64,000 bases of DNA, from contig NZ_KB913017.1 of NCBI RefSeq assembly GCF_000383975.1, positions 379,133 to 443,132 on the forward strand. Direction: 5' to 3'. Under the pieces are notes generated by a model. That model was given only the letters and a program-made list of their open reading frames with translations. It had not been told where the DNA came from and searched no databases. Numbering within the stretch: the stretch's first letter is position 1; every line of letters begins with the position of its first letter. Below are positions 50,980-59,839 of this stretch, in pieces. A program made the position numbers and the translations under genes. This DNA comes from Natronorubrum tibetense GA33 (lineage in GTDB: Archaea; Halobacteriota; Halobacteria; Halobacteriales; Natrialbaceae).

Positions 50980-53900
50980 ATGACAGGGAACGACACGACG
51001 CCGACCGATCTCCAGTTGGACGACCAGGGCGACGGAATCGAAGTGACCGTCGGAATCACGCAACTCGAGGCCTTTCTGACGGCCGACGATCCCGAGGTCA
51101 GGGAGTACGCCGCCAAGACGCTGGCGAACGAGGCCACGGAGCGACCGGACGACGTCCGTTCGGCCGTCGAGGCGCTGACAGATCGCCTCGAGGACGATCC
51201 CGCCATCAGATCCCACGCGGCCGCGGCGCTGTCGGCTCTCGCTACGACCCATCCCGCGGCGATCCGAGACTCGGTATCGGCGCTGACCGATCGACTCGAC
51301 GGCTCGACGACGATCCGAGCGGACGCGGCGGACGCGCTCGCCGCCGTCGCGGATGACGAGCCCCGGATCGTCGCCGACTCGACCGATGCACTCGGAACCC
51401 ACGTCACCGACGAGAACGAACGCGTTCGCGTCCGGGCGACGGACGCACTCGCCGCGATCGCCGACGCCGACCCCGAAACGGCCGCGACGGTCGTCGTCGA
51501 CGTGGCCGAGGCGACCGACGACGAGACGGCTGCCGTCCGCGAGAATACGACGGCGATCCTCGCCGCGGTCGCGACGAACAGCCCCGAGGACGTGCTCGAG
51601 ACGATCACGCCGCTCGTCGACCGGCTCGACGACGAAGAGGCTATCAGAGCCAACGCAATGCGTGCCCTCCGGGCGATCGCCCTCGAGGCGCCGGAGGCGG
51701 TCGCGACCGAAGTCGACCCGCTCGCCGACAGGCTCGCGGACTCGCAGGTGGGAATCCGGACCGACACCGCAATCGCCCTCGCCGCCGTCGCCGCAGAGCG
51801 CCCCGATGCAGTGGGCGAGGCCGTCGAACCGCTTGCGGACAGGCTCGACGACGTCTCCGAGGTTCGTAGCGAGACCATCCGAGCGCTCCGTGATGTCGCG
51901 GAGAACGATCCCGTCGCCGGCGTTCCGGCGGTCCCGGAACTCGTCGAGCGACTCGAGGACTCCCGAGCAGGCGTGCGAACGGACGCGGCCGGAGCGCTGT
52001 CGGCCGTCGCGTCGAAGCGACCGACCGCGGTCACCGATGCCGTCGTGGCGCTTGCTGACTGGCTCGAGGAGGGGTCGCCGGAGCTCCGAGCGCACGGCGT
52101 CGCGGCTATCGCAGCCGTCGCGTCGAAGCGACCGACAGCCGTCGAACCCGTGGTAACCGACGTTGCGGGCGTTCTCGACGACGAAGACGAACTTGTCCGT
52201 CTCGACGCCGCTCGCGCCATCGCGGCCGTCTCCGAAGCCGCGCCCGATGCGGTCCGGCCGGTCGTCCCGGATCTCGCCGATCGACTCGACGATCCGCACG
52301 AACCGGTGCGCCACCGCGCGGCTGACGCCCTGAGCGCCATCGCGCTCGAGGCCGGCGAGGCCGACGACGACCCCGACGTCCCCGCGCTGGTCGACCGACT
52401 CGACGACGGCGACGAGTGGGTCCGTGGGTACGCGGCTCGCGCACTCGCCGAGGTGGCCAGCGCGCAGGTCGCCGACGCCCACCCGGCGATTCGGTCGCTG
52501 TGCCGACGGCTCGAGGACGACGCGGCCCCGGTTCGCCGGGCCGCAACGCGTGATCTGGTCACCGTCGCGTCCGAGGAGCCGAACGACGTTCGCGTCGCTG
52601 TGCCCGCACTCGGCGACCGGTTGAGCGACGACGACGCGACGGTCAGGAACAACGCGGCGATCACGCTCGGACGACTCGCGGAGCGCTATCCGGCCGACAT
52701 CCGCGAGGCCGACGTACTGGTGTCGCTGTTCGGCGCGCTCGACGACGAAGACCGAACGATCGCGGCGACCGTCCGAAACATCCTTGGGACGATCGTCTCC
52801 GATGGGGGGGACGACTGTCGACCACCGCTGGCGCTCGCGATCGAGGCGACGACTGCCGACGAGGAACGGGTCCGGGTGGCCGCCTGCGAGGCGCTTGCAA
52901 CCCTCGGCGCGGACACCGGTGAGGAAACCGTGGCCGTGATCGATGCGGTCTGTGAGTTACTGGTCGATCCCACGCCGGCCGTTCGCGCCGCCGCGCTGTC
53001 CGCGCTCGAGTCGACGCTCTCGGCGGATATCGACACCGAACCAACGCCGATCGACGCCGTCCTCGAGGTCCTCGAAGCGGGCGACGAGCGCGTGGCCGCC
53101 GTCGCCGACGGACTCGCCGACATCGTCCGGAGCGATCCGGAACTCGTCGGCGACGCCGCCACACCGCTGCTGGAGCGATTCGACGCGGCCGAGGGCCGCG
53201 AACGACGGGCGCTCCTGTCCGTGCTGACGACGGTCGTCGAAGCGGGCGACGGCAACCCCGTAACGGGACTGCTGCTCGACCGACTCGAGAGCGACGGGGA
53301 TCGACGCGCGATCGCCGGTGAAATCGCTCGACTGGCCGCGACGACGCCCGACGATGTCGTCGCCGAACGGGACCGGTTGTGCGCCCTTCTCGAGGCCGGC
53401 GCGGCCGGAGACGACGCGAACGGTCGGTCTGGGCCCGGCCACGACGAGGCGATTCGCGGCTACGCCGCGCTCGCGCTCGGCACGCTCGCAATCACCGGCC
53501 ACGACGACGGCGAGACGCTGGGATCGGCGCTCGAACACGTCGACGATCGCCTGCTCGACGCCGCCTCGCTTGCGACCGGCGGCGAGACGCCGACCCACAC
53601 CGACGGCATCAACAAACAGCTCTCGGGGATGGGACGGCGGCTGGACGGCGATCCCTGGGCGGCCGGCCTCGCCGTGCTTGCACTCTCCGTGCTGGCCGAC
53701 GAGTCCGACAGTCTCCGACCGACCGGCGTCGCGAAGATCGCTGACGGACTCGGGGTCGAGAACCCGGTCGTCCGGGTCACCGCCGGACGCGTCCTCGAGA
53801 CAATGGCGGCCGACGATCCGACGGGGTTCGAGGAGGCGCTCCCTGCGCAGGTCGACGCGCTCGAGGACTCCGACGGCGACGTCCGGGCGACCGCGGCGGC

Positions 53901-55269
53901 CGCGCTGGCCGCGTGCGCCGAAGCCGACGCCGGGCCCAGTCTCGAGGACGCGACCGGCGACCACCTCACGCCGCTCCGTCGATCGCTCGCCGATCCCGAC
54001 GGCCGCGTTCGAGGCCGTGCCGTTCGGATGCTCGCGGCGCTCGAAGATACCGACTCGCTGCCGGCTATCGAGGCGCTCGCCGACGATCCCGTGCCGAGCG
54101 TCGCCGAGGCGGCGTCGAACGCGACGACGCGACTCGAGGCCGTACAGGAGCGCGACGCCGACGAAGACGACGAGGTTGGCACGCCAGACTGGCCGATGGT
54201 CCGCGGGGGACCGACGCGTACCGGCCACGTCGCCGGCGAAGCGCTCGACCGGCGAGCGAGCGAACGGTGGCACGTTGACTGCGACGACGATGTCGACATC
54301 GAGACCGCGCCCGCGCTCGTCGGCGAGACGGTCGTCGTCGGGCGCGACGACGGCAGCGTGAGCGCGCTGGCGATCGAGGACGGCCACGAACACTGGCGGT
54401 TCGAGGCCGGCGGCCCGGTCAGATCCGAACCGGCGGTCGTCGACGGGACGGTGTACGTCGGCAGCGACGACGGCGCCGTTTACGCGCTCGACGCCGAGAC
54501 CGGCGAGCGCGCCTGGCGCTATCAGACCGACGGTCGCGTCCGAACCGCACCGATCGCCGTCGACGGGACGGTCTACGTAGGTAGCGACGAACTCCACGCG
54601 ATCGACGCCGAAACCGGCCAACCCGTCTGGACCGTCGATCTCGAGGCCGGCACCGAACGCGAGGCGCTCGTGGGGCCGACGATTGCGGACGGAACGGTGT
54701 ACGCCGCCGTCGACGACCGGCTGTTCGCGGTCGCGGCCGCCGACGGGAGTCCGCGCTGGGAGACGACCCTCGAGACAACCATTGGAACGACGCCGGCCGT
54801 CGACGACGGCCGGGTGTACGTGACCTGCGGCGAGACGCTGGTGGCGGTCTCGAGCGCCGACGGCTCCCGCGAGTGCCGGTTCGACACCGGCGGTCGGATC
54901 GAGACTCCACCCGCCGTCGCCGACGGGACGGCCTACGTCGCCAGTTCAGACGCTAGCGTCTACGCCGTCGACGCGGCGACGGGAATCGAGCGCTGGCGCG
55001 TCCCCGTCGGTCAGGTTACGACCGACCTCGCCGCGATCGACGGAACCGTATATCTGGGCGTCGAGGGCGAGAGTCTCACCGCGCTGGGGACCGCAGACGG
55101 CACGCGACTGTGGCACCACCAGTGTGAGGGTCCCGTCTCGTCGCTCGCCGTCGCCAGCGGTCGGCTCTGCGTCGTCGGCGAGGCCGGGATCACGACGATC
55201 GGTGACTCGAGCGCGTCGCTGACGGACTCCATTTCCGGGCTGTTCACGCGGCTCGGTGGGGATCGATAG
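50980..55269 (+). CDS. Giant HEAT-repeat plus PQQ beta-propeller protein (1,429 aa)
   Basis: A multidomain protein of unusual build. Residues about 20-1060 are tandem HEAT/PBS-lyase-type helical repeats of roughly 38 residues, on the order of 25 copies, with a pattern like AVEALTDRLEDDPAIRSHAA and ALSALATTHPAAIRDSVSAL. Residues about 1067-1429 are a PQQ-type propeller: DWPMVRGGPTRTGHVAGEAL, then repeated VDGTVYVGSDDGAVYALDAE-like blades. No signal peptide, Tat motif or membrane helix is seen, so it is probably cytoplasmic, which is unusual for a PQQ propeller. ATG 50980 is chosen over the open frame from 50908. Likely a scaffold; its ligand is unknown. Confidence 0.87.
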   Translation: MTGNDTTPTDLQLDDQGDGIEVTVGITQLEAFLTADDPEVREYAAKTLANEATERPDDVRSAVEALTDRLEDDPAIRSHAAAALSALATTHPAAIRDSVSALTDRLDGSTTIRADAADALAAVADDEPRIVADSTDALGTHVTDENERVRVRATDALAAIADADPETAATVVVDVAEATDDETAAVRENTTAILAAVATNSPEDVLETITPLVDRLDDEEAIRANAMRALRAIALEAPEAVATEVDPLADRLADSQVGIRTDTAIALAAVAAERPDAVGEAVEPLADRLDDVSEVRSETIRALRDVAENDPVAGVPAVPELVERLEDSRAGVRTDAAGALSAVASKRPTAVTDAVVALADWLEEGSPELRAHGVAAIAAVASKRPTAVEPVVTDVAGVLDDEDELVRLDAARAIAAVSEAAPDAVRPVVPDLADRLDDPHEPVRHRAADALSAIALEAGEADDDPDVPALVDRLDDGDEWVRGYAARALAEVASAQVADAHPAIRSLCRRLEDDAAPVRRAATRDLVTVASEEPNDVRVAVPALGDRLSDDDATVRNNAAITLGRLAERYPADIREADVLVSLFGALDDEDRTIAATVRNILGTIVSDGGDDCRPPLALAIEATTADEERVRVAACEALATLGADTGEETVAVIDAVCELLVDPTPAVRAAALSALESTLSADIDTEPTPIDAVLEVLEAGDERVAAVADGLADIVRSDPELVGDAATPLLERFDAAEGRERRALLSVLTTVVEAGDGNPVTGLLLDRLESDGDRRAIAGEIARLAATTPDDVVAERDRLCALLEAGAAGDDANGRSGPGHDEAIRGYAALALGTLAITGHDDGETLGSALEHVDDRLLDAASLATGGETPTHTDGINKQLSGMGRRLDGDPWAAGLAVLALSVLADESDSLRPTGVAKIADGLGVENPVVRVTAGRVLETMAADDPTGFEEALPAQVDALEDSDGDVRATAAAALAACAEADAGPSLEDATGDHLTPLRRSLADPDGRVRGRAVRMLAALEDTDSLPAIEALADDPVPSVAEAASNATTRLEAVQERDADEDDEVGTPDWPMVRGGPTRTGHVAGEALDRRASERWHVDCDDDVDIETAPALVGETVVVGRDDGSVSALAIEDGHEHWRFEAGGPVRSEPAVVDGTVYVGSDDGAVYALDAETGERAWRYQTDGRVRTAPIAVDGTVYVGSDELHAIDAETGQPVWTVDLEAGTEREALVGPTIADGTVYAAVDDRLFAVAAADGSPRWETTLETTIGTTPAVDDGRVYVTCGETLVAVSSADGSRECRFDTGGRIETPPAVADGTAYVASSDASVYAVDAATGIERWRVPVGQVTTDLAAIDGTVYLGVEGESLTALGTADGTRLWHHQCEGPVSSLAVASGRLCVVGEAGITTIGDSSASLTDSISGLFTRLGGDR

Positions 55270-55333
55270 GACCGCTCACGCAGTCGAGTGCGGGAACTGA
55301 ACGACCAAGTAGTGCTCACCCGTTTGGACGACC

Positions 55334-55948
55334 ATGAGCGACGACCGCGAGCGGTGGAACGAGAAGTACAACCGGGTCGAGTGGAGCCTTCCTGACACCC
55401 CAATCCCCGAACTCGAGCGACGGCTCGCGACCCTGCCGGACGGGCGCGCACTCGACGTCGCGACCGGTACCGGGCGGAACGCACGGTTTCTCGCCGCCAA
55501 CGACTACGACGTCGACGCCGTCGATATCTCCGACGTAGCGCTCGATGACGCACGGGCCCGCGCCGAAGAACGCGACCTCGAGGTGAACTGGATCCGGGCC
55601 GACCTGGCCGAGTTCGATCTGGAGACCGACGCCTACGACGTGATCACGGTGAGTTTCTTCGCGGCGCTCGAGCACCTGCCCGCGCTCAAGGAGGCGTTGG
55701 CACCCGGCGGCGTGCTCGTCTACGAACACCACCTGCGCTCGAGCGACGCGGTCGAGGTGGGTCCCTCGAGCGAGCGGTTTCAGTACCGGTCGAACGACCT
55801 CCTCCGGGCGTGTCTCGACCTGACGATCCTCTCCTACGAGGAACGACGGCGACCGGTTTCCGGCGGTATCGCCGCGGTCGCGACGCTCGTGGCTCGGAAC
55901 TCGAGCGGTGGTACCCAGTCGTACCCGAAGCATCCGGCGCGCGACTAG
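55334..55948 (+). CDS. Class I SAM-dependent methyltransferase (204 aa)
   Basis: A short methyltransferase. RALDVATGTGRNARFLAAND is the SAM-binding motif I near residue 37, VDAVDISDVALDDARARAEE motif II, VNWIRADLAEFDLETDAYDV motif III, and VITVSFFAALEHLPALKEAL the acceptor loop. The N-terminus SDDRERWNEKYNRVEWSLPD is that of tellurite-resistance/UbiE-like small methyltransferases in haloarchaea. Substrate unknown. Its last four bases overlap the end of the convergent thioredoxin-like gene. Confidence 0.85.
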   Translation: MSDDRERWNEKYNRVEWSLPDTPIPELERRLATLPDGRALDVATGTGRNARFLAANDYDVDAVDISDVALDDARARAEERDLEVNWIRADLAEFDLETDAYDVITVSFFAALEHLPALKEALAPGGVLVYEHHLRSSDAVEVGPSSERFQYRSNDLLRACLDLTILSYEERRRPVSGGIAAVATLVARNSSGGTQSYPKHPARD

Positions 55949-56628
55949 TCCTGAGAATCGTCTGCCGTTTCGTCGCCGTCATCCATGGATCCCTCGTCGC
56001 CGTCTTCCTCTCCTTCGTCGTCCGTCGGTTCCTCGCCGTCGCCGTCCGTCTCTCCGTCGTCAGCCGACGCCTGCGCCTCGAGTGCGTTCTCGACGCCGGA
56101 GACGATGTTCCCCGCTGTCGTGCCGCCTTCGTTGCGCCAGTGGACCTCGCCATCGCCGTCGATGGCGATCAACGTCGGGAGGACCCGAACGTTGTAGTAG
56201 TCGTTGAGCACGCCGCGTTCGTCGATACCGACCGTCCAGTTGCCGTCGTGTTCGTCCCACCAGTCGGCCAGTTCCGCCGGCGAGTTCATCGGGCCGGCCG
56301 AGTCGTCGAAGAGGGATATAACGTCGACGTCGGCCTCGGCGGCCTCGAGTTCGGCTCTCGCCTCGTTGATCGCGGGCAGCAACCCCAGACTGGTCGGGCA
56401 ATCCGTCCGGGTGAAGTTGATGAGTATTACCTGCCCCTCTCGCGGAATCGTGACGGTTCCCGCTTCGCTACCGGGTGCGTCGAGAGTTTGGAGTTCGAAC
56501 GGCGGCGAGTCGTCGATCGTTTCGCTTTCGCTTTCGTCGGCGGAATCGTCGTCTCCGCTGTCGAGGCAGCCGGCACAAGCGATCGAAACGGTCCCCGCGC
56601 CGGCGATCACGAACTCCCGTCGTCTCAT
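55945..56628 (-). CDS. Thioredoxin-like (TlpA/redoxin) lipoprotein with a CPTS site
   Basis: A 227-residue secreted redoxin. The signal is MRRREFVIAGAGTVSIACAG with lipobox Cys21. The thioredoxin fold begins QVILINFTRTDCPTSLGLLP; the active site is C77-P-T-S80 in place of CxxC, and the cis-Pro loop NVRVLPTLIAIDGDGEVHWR follows. The C-terminus is a long Asp/Glu tail. It is probably anchored outside the cell membrane. A single active-site cysteine argues against ordinary disulfide exchange; a monothiol or structural role is possible. ATG 56628 is preferred to the GTG three codons upstream. Confidence 0.85.
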   Translation of the reverse strand: MRRREFVIAGAGTVSIACAGCLDSGDDDSADESESETIDDSPPFELQTLDAPGSEAGTVTIPREGQVILINFTRTDCPTSLGLLPAINEARAELEAAEADVDVISLFDDSAGPMNSPAELADWWDEHDGNWTVGIDERGVLNDYYNVRVLPTLIAIDGDGEVHWRNEGGTTAGNIVSGVENALEAQASADDGETDGDGEEPTDDEGEEDGDEGSMDDGDETADDSQD

Positions 56629-56843
56629 CGCGACCACCGTCCGTCATTCGGATCCGATTTCGACACGCGCTCGAAACGGCCGGCGCTCTCGAGTCCGATC
56701 CGGCGCCCTCGGTGTCTCACAATAGTTCACTCTTGGACGCTGGTACCAAAGAATCAACGGTCTCGACCAGCTCACTGAGCGGCTACCGGAACCCACGTAG
56801 CAGTGTTCGGGTGATCGTTCGCTTCGATCCCACATTCTCACAC

Positions 56844-56858
56844 GAAACTCTGAGTTTC
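56844..56858. promoter_or_regulatory. 15-bp inverted repeat upstream of the small wHTH gene
   Basis: GAAACTC-T-GAGTTTC, perfect 7-bp arms around one base. It ends about 30 bases before the TATA-like TGCATATTTT (56889-56898) of the wHTH gene. A candidate operator; regulator unknown. Confidence 0.5.
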
Positions 56859-56888
56859 TCTCAGGCCGATACGGCACCGAAACAATTA

Positions 56889-56898
56889 TGCATATTTT
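56889..56898 (+). promoter_or_regulatory. TATA-like element for the small wHTH gene
   Basis: TGCATATTTT, 24-33 bases before ATG 56922, consistent with a leaderless transcript. Confidence 0.5.
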
Positions 56899-56921
56899 CG
56901 CCTAGTAGGTGGTTATACAGC

Positions 56922-57137
56922 ATGACCAACTGCTCGAGTCGAGTGCTCCTCCGGGTCCTCGACGAGCGCGGGGCGGTCGAAACGACGTCGCTTGCGGACG
57001 CACTCGGCGTCCATCCGGTGACGGTGAGCAAGGAGTGTCACGAACTGCAGTCCGACGGCCACATTCGGCAGATTTCGGGCGGCGTGTACGCGATTACGGA
57101 CACCGGCGAGCGACACCTCGAGACGCTTTCTGAGTAG
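56922..57137 (+). CDS. Small winged-HTH regulator (71 aa)
   Basis: A single DNA-binding domain: SSRVLLRVLDERGAVETTSL, ADALGVHPVTVSKECHELQS (helix-turn-helix), DGHIRQISGGVYAITDTGER (wing). It resembles the haloarchaeal PhiH1-like or MarR-type mini-regulators. The ATG is supported by a TATA-like element near -30, and a perfect 15-bp inverted repeat lies upstream, so autoregulation is plausible. It is convergent with an EamA transporter gene, 20 bases between stops. Confidence 0.82.
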   Translation: MTNCSSRVLLRVLDERGAVETTSLADALGVHPVTVSKECHELQSDGHIRQISGGVYAITDTGERHLETLSE

Positions 57138-57157
57138 CGATAGCTCGGTCCCAACGA

Positions 57158-58075
57158 TCAGGATTCCGGCCGCTGTCGCCGTTCTCGTTCGATCGTCGTC
57201 ACGTAGATCCCCGCGAGGACGACCAGTCCGCCGACCACGGTCACTGCGTCGGGAACCTCCGCGAGCAACACCAACGCGAGCAGCGTCGCCCCGACGGGTT
57301 CGCCGAGCCAGGCGACGCTGACCACAACCGACTCGAGGTGTTTCAACACCCAGTTGATGACGGTGTGTCCGAAGACGCCGGGACCGACGGCCATGCCGAG
57401 AAAGAGCAGCCACTCCCGCGGCGGATACGCCAGGAAGTCGTGGCCCTGCGCGCCGACGAGCAGACACAGCGTGAGCGCACAGGCCGTGTAGACGACGGTG
57501 ACGTAGGGAAACAGCGAGACGCGCTGGCGGATCGACCGGCCGGCGAGCACGTAGCCCGCGACGGTGACCGCTCCGAGCAGCGCGAGGGAGTTTCCGTACA
57601 GTGTCGAATCGGAGATCGGCGCCTGACCGGCGTCGCCGAACGACATGACGGCAGCGCCGACGATGGCGACGGTGATCCCCAGGACGGTCTCGCGGTTGAT
57701 CCGCTCGCCGAGGACGAGCGCCGCCCCCAGCGCCACGAAGATGGGCTGGCTCTGGACGATGGTCACGCTCGCGGCGACGCTCGTGTGATTTAGGCTCTCG
57801 AACCACGCCGCGAAGTGGATCGCGAGGGCGACCCCCGCGAGGATCGCAAAGCCGAGGTCCCGACTCGAGAGTCGACCGAACTCCTCGCGGTAGCGGAGCA
57901 AGGCGACCGGGGCGATCAGCGCCGTCGTGAACAGCACCCGGTAGAAGGCCGCGACCGAACTCGGGGCCGCACTCCAGCGCACCAGGATGGCGCTGGTGCT
58001 CGCCGCGAACACGGCAAATGCTAGCGCGACGACGGGCGTTACCTCGAGATCGGAACTGCGCACGGTTCGTGACAC
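57158..58075 (-). CDS. EamA/DMT-family transporter (305 aa)
   Basis: A ten-helix drug/metabolite transporter with two EamA halves. The first half starts VALAFAVFAASTSAILVRWS, the second (after a loop near residue 150) LLGAVTVAGYVLAGRSIRQR. FAAWFESLNHTSVAASVTIV and QSQPIFVALGAALVLGERIN are the EamA signature (with the conserved GExxN-like turn). The substrate is unknown; family members move amino acids, purines and others. It is divergent from a second EamA gene at 58244. Confidence 0.87.
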   Translation of the reverse strand: MSRTVRSSDLEVTPVVALAFAVFAASTSAILVRWSAAPSSVAAFYRVLFTTALIAPVALLRYREEFGRLSSRDLGFAILAGVALAIHFAAWFESLNHTSVAASVTIVQSQPIFVALGAALVLGERINRETVLGITVAIVGAAVMSFGDAGQAPISDSTLYGNSLALLGAVTVAGYVLAGRSIRQRVSLFPYVTVVYTACALTLCLLVGAQGHDFLAYPPREWLLFLGMAVGPGVFGHTVINWVLKHLESVVVSVAWLGEPVGATLLALVLLAEVPDAVTVVGGLVVLAGIYVTTIERERRQRPES

Positions 58076-58160
58076 TCAGCGGAATCTCAAACCCCTTCCG
58101 AAACGGGGTGCTTCGAGGATCTTCCGACCGACCTCGAGTCATCCCCGGTTCGAGCGTGAA

Positions 58161-58221
58161 ATCGGCGGGTCCGGATCGCTGTTGTTAAAAGATCGGCGGG
58201 TCCGGATCGCTGCTGCTAAAG
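58161..58221. repeat. Tandem 31-bp direct repeat in the EamA promoter region
   Basis: ATCGGCGGGTCCGGATCGCT starts both copies (58161-58191 and 58192-58221+1). The copies differ at three positions in the TTGTTAAAA versus CTGCTAAAG end. The TAAA-containing end of the second copy is about 27 bases before ATG 58244, the TATA position; the first copy keeps a better TATA-like sequence further upstream. Confidence 0.8.
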
Positions 58222-58243
58222 GGCCGAGTGCGGGAGTGCTCGT

Positions 58244-59113
58244 ATGGACGAGCGGACGGTCGGCACCGTGTGCGTACTCGCATCTGCCGTCGGGTTCGGA
58301 GCCACCGGGATCTTCGGCACGCTCGCGAGCGATATCGGTCTCTCGATCCCGACCGTCCTCGTGTTCCGGTTCGTCATTGCGGCCGCAGTCCTCTGGCTGT
58401 TGCTTGCGCTCCGCGGCCGAGCGCGACTGCTCACCGGCGCCACGCTCGGCCAGGCGACCGTCCTGGGCGTCGCCGGATTCGGTGCGATGAGCGGCTTCTA
58501 CTTCTGGGGGCTGGAGTATCTGACCGCGGGGCTGGTTGCCATCGTCCTCTACACGTATCCGGCGATCATCGTCGTCGTAACGATCGTTATGAACCCGAAC
58601 CGCGTCAGTCGAACGCTCGTCGCCGCGCTCTGTCTCTCGCTCGGCGGCGTCGGTCTCATCGTCGGCGCGGATCCGGCCGGCGCCGATCCGCGAGGCGTGC
58701 TCATCGTCTTCTGCGGCGCCGTGAGCTACGCCGGCTACGTGATCGGCAGCGAGCGCGTCCTCGAGTCCGTCGACCCGGAGCTCCTGACGGCACACGTCCT
58801 GCCGGCGGCCGGTGTCGCCTTCCTCACCATCGGCGTCGCGATGGACGCGTTTGCAGTGCCGTCGGCGAGCGAGACGACAGCCTGGGGCGTACTGACCGCG
58901 CTGTCGATACTCTCGACCGCGGTGCCGATCCTCCTGCTGTACGCCGGACTGCCGCGGCTCGGGGCGAGCAGGGCCGGCATCGTCAGCACCGCCGAACCGG
59001 CCGTCGCCGTCGTCCTCGGCGCGGCGATACTCAGCGAGTCGGTGACGGCCACGACGGTGCTCGGCGGCGGACTCGTCGTCGTCGGCGTCCTCCTGATTCA
59101 CCGTCGAACGTGA
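58244..59113 (+). CDS. EamA/DMT-family transporter (289 aa)
   Basis: A second ten-helix EamA transporter, MDERTVGTVCVLASAVGFGA onward, with IFGTLASDIGLSIPTVLVFR and FYFWGLEYLTAGLVAIVLYT in the first half and AVSYAGYVIGSERVLESVDP in the second. The end AVAVVLGAAILSESVTATTV is the family's last helix pair. It is divergent from the related gene at 58075 but the two are not close copies. Its promoter holds a 31-bp duplication. Substrate unknown. Confidence 0.87.
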   Translation: MDERTVGTVCVLASAVGFGATGIFGTLASDIGLSIPTVLVFRFVIAAAVLWLLLALRGRARLLTGATLGQATVLGVAGFGAMSGFYFWGLEYLTAGLVAIVLYTYPAIIVVVTIVMNPNRVSRTLVAALCLSLGGVGLIVGADPAGADPRGVLIVFCGAVSYAGYVIGSERVLESVDPELLTAHVLPAAGVAFLTIGVAMDAFAVPSASETTAWGVLTALSILSTAVPILLLYAGLPRLGASRAGIVSTAEPAVAVVLGAAILSESVTATTVLGGGLVVVGVLLIHRRT

Positions 59114-59157
59114 GTGCAAAATCGTTCTTCGTCGGTCGTCAAACGGGCGGGTCGACC

Positions 59158-59754
59158 CTATATTCGGCTCGCCCGGTAGATCATCGCGACGTCGCGATCG
59201 ACATCCTCGAGACCGATGATGTCGTCCTCCGTTAGCTCCTCTGCGTCCCAGTCCTCGACGAACTCGAGGGCGTCGTCCTCGTCGCCGAAGGCCCGCGGAT
59301 TGATCGTCATCGGATCGTCGACTGCGGTCTCGTCGGTGATGAGGACGTAGTGCGCCTCGGTCGCGTCGACGAGGTCTCGCGTCTCGTAGTCCATCGTCCA
59401 GGCGTTTTCGATCGGCGAGTCGGACGCCATCGCGGCGACGTACGCGAACAGGCAGCCGGTCGTGTCGAAGATGGCTCCCGTCCCGTCCTCGTGGGCCAGT
59501 TGTGCGTTCCACCGGGAGTAGTTCGTCGGGGGCATCCCGCAGACCGGACAGTCCTGATCGCCGGTGAAATCGACCGGATCGTCGCCCGGATGCTCCATGT
59601 TCGGCTCGATCAGCCGTTCGTCGGTACCGTCCTCGTCCTCGTCGTCGGCCTCGTCGTCATCGCCACTACAGCCCGCGAGCCCCGCAATCGCACCCGCCCC
59701 GAGGAGCCCGAGCAGTCGCCGCCGCTCGAGCGGAAGCCGATCACGTTCAGTCAT
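59158..59754 (-). CDS. nosL: NosL-type copper lipoprotein
   Basis: A 198-residue secreted copper-binding lipoprotein of the NosL family, which supplies copper to nitrous oxide reductase in denitrifiers. LLGAGAIAGLAGCSG holds the lipobox (Cys29) after a twin arginine (ERRRLLG). The copper motif is CPVCGMPPTNYSRWNAQ with C69, C72 and M74. IFDTTGCLFAYVAAMASDSP and DYETRDLVDATEAHYVLITD are family strands. No nosZ or other nos gene is in the window, so it may serve a different copper enzyme. ATG 59754 is preferred to an upstream frame start. Confidence 0.88.
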   Translation of the reverse strand: MTERDRLPLERRRLLGLLGAGAIAGLAGCSGDDDEADDEDEDGTDERLIEPNMEHPGDDPVDFTGDQDCPVCGMPPTNYSRWNAQLAHEDGTGAIFDTTGCLFAYVAAMASDSPIENAWTMDYETRDLVDATEAHYVLITDETAVDDPMTINPRAFGDEDDALEFVEDWDAEELTEDDIIGLEDVDRDVAMIYRASRI

Positions 59755-59839
59755 ACGTGTGGCTATCGGTCGGATCACCAAAACGCACGTGGTTCGACCG
59801 TCGAATCGACTGTCGCTCGGTGGGAGACGGCGTGATCGC

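Noticed and set aside
50746-52664. Two long minus-strand frames opposite the HEAT-propeller gene
   Set aside because: They are repetitive Arg/Ser/Gly shadows of the HEAT repeats. The plus-strand repeat pattern is regular and conserved-looking.
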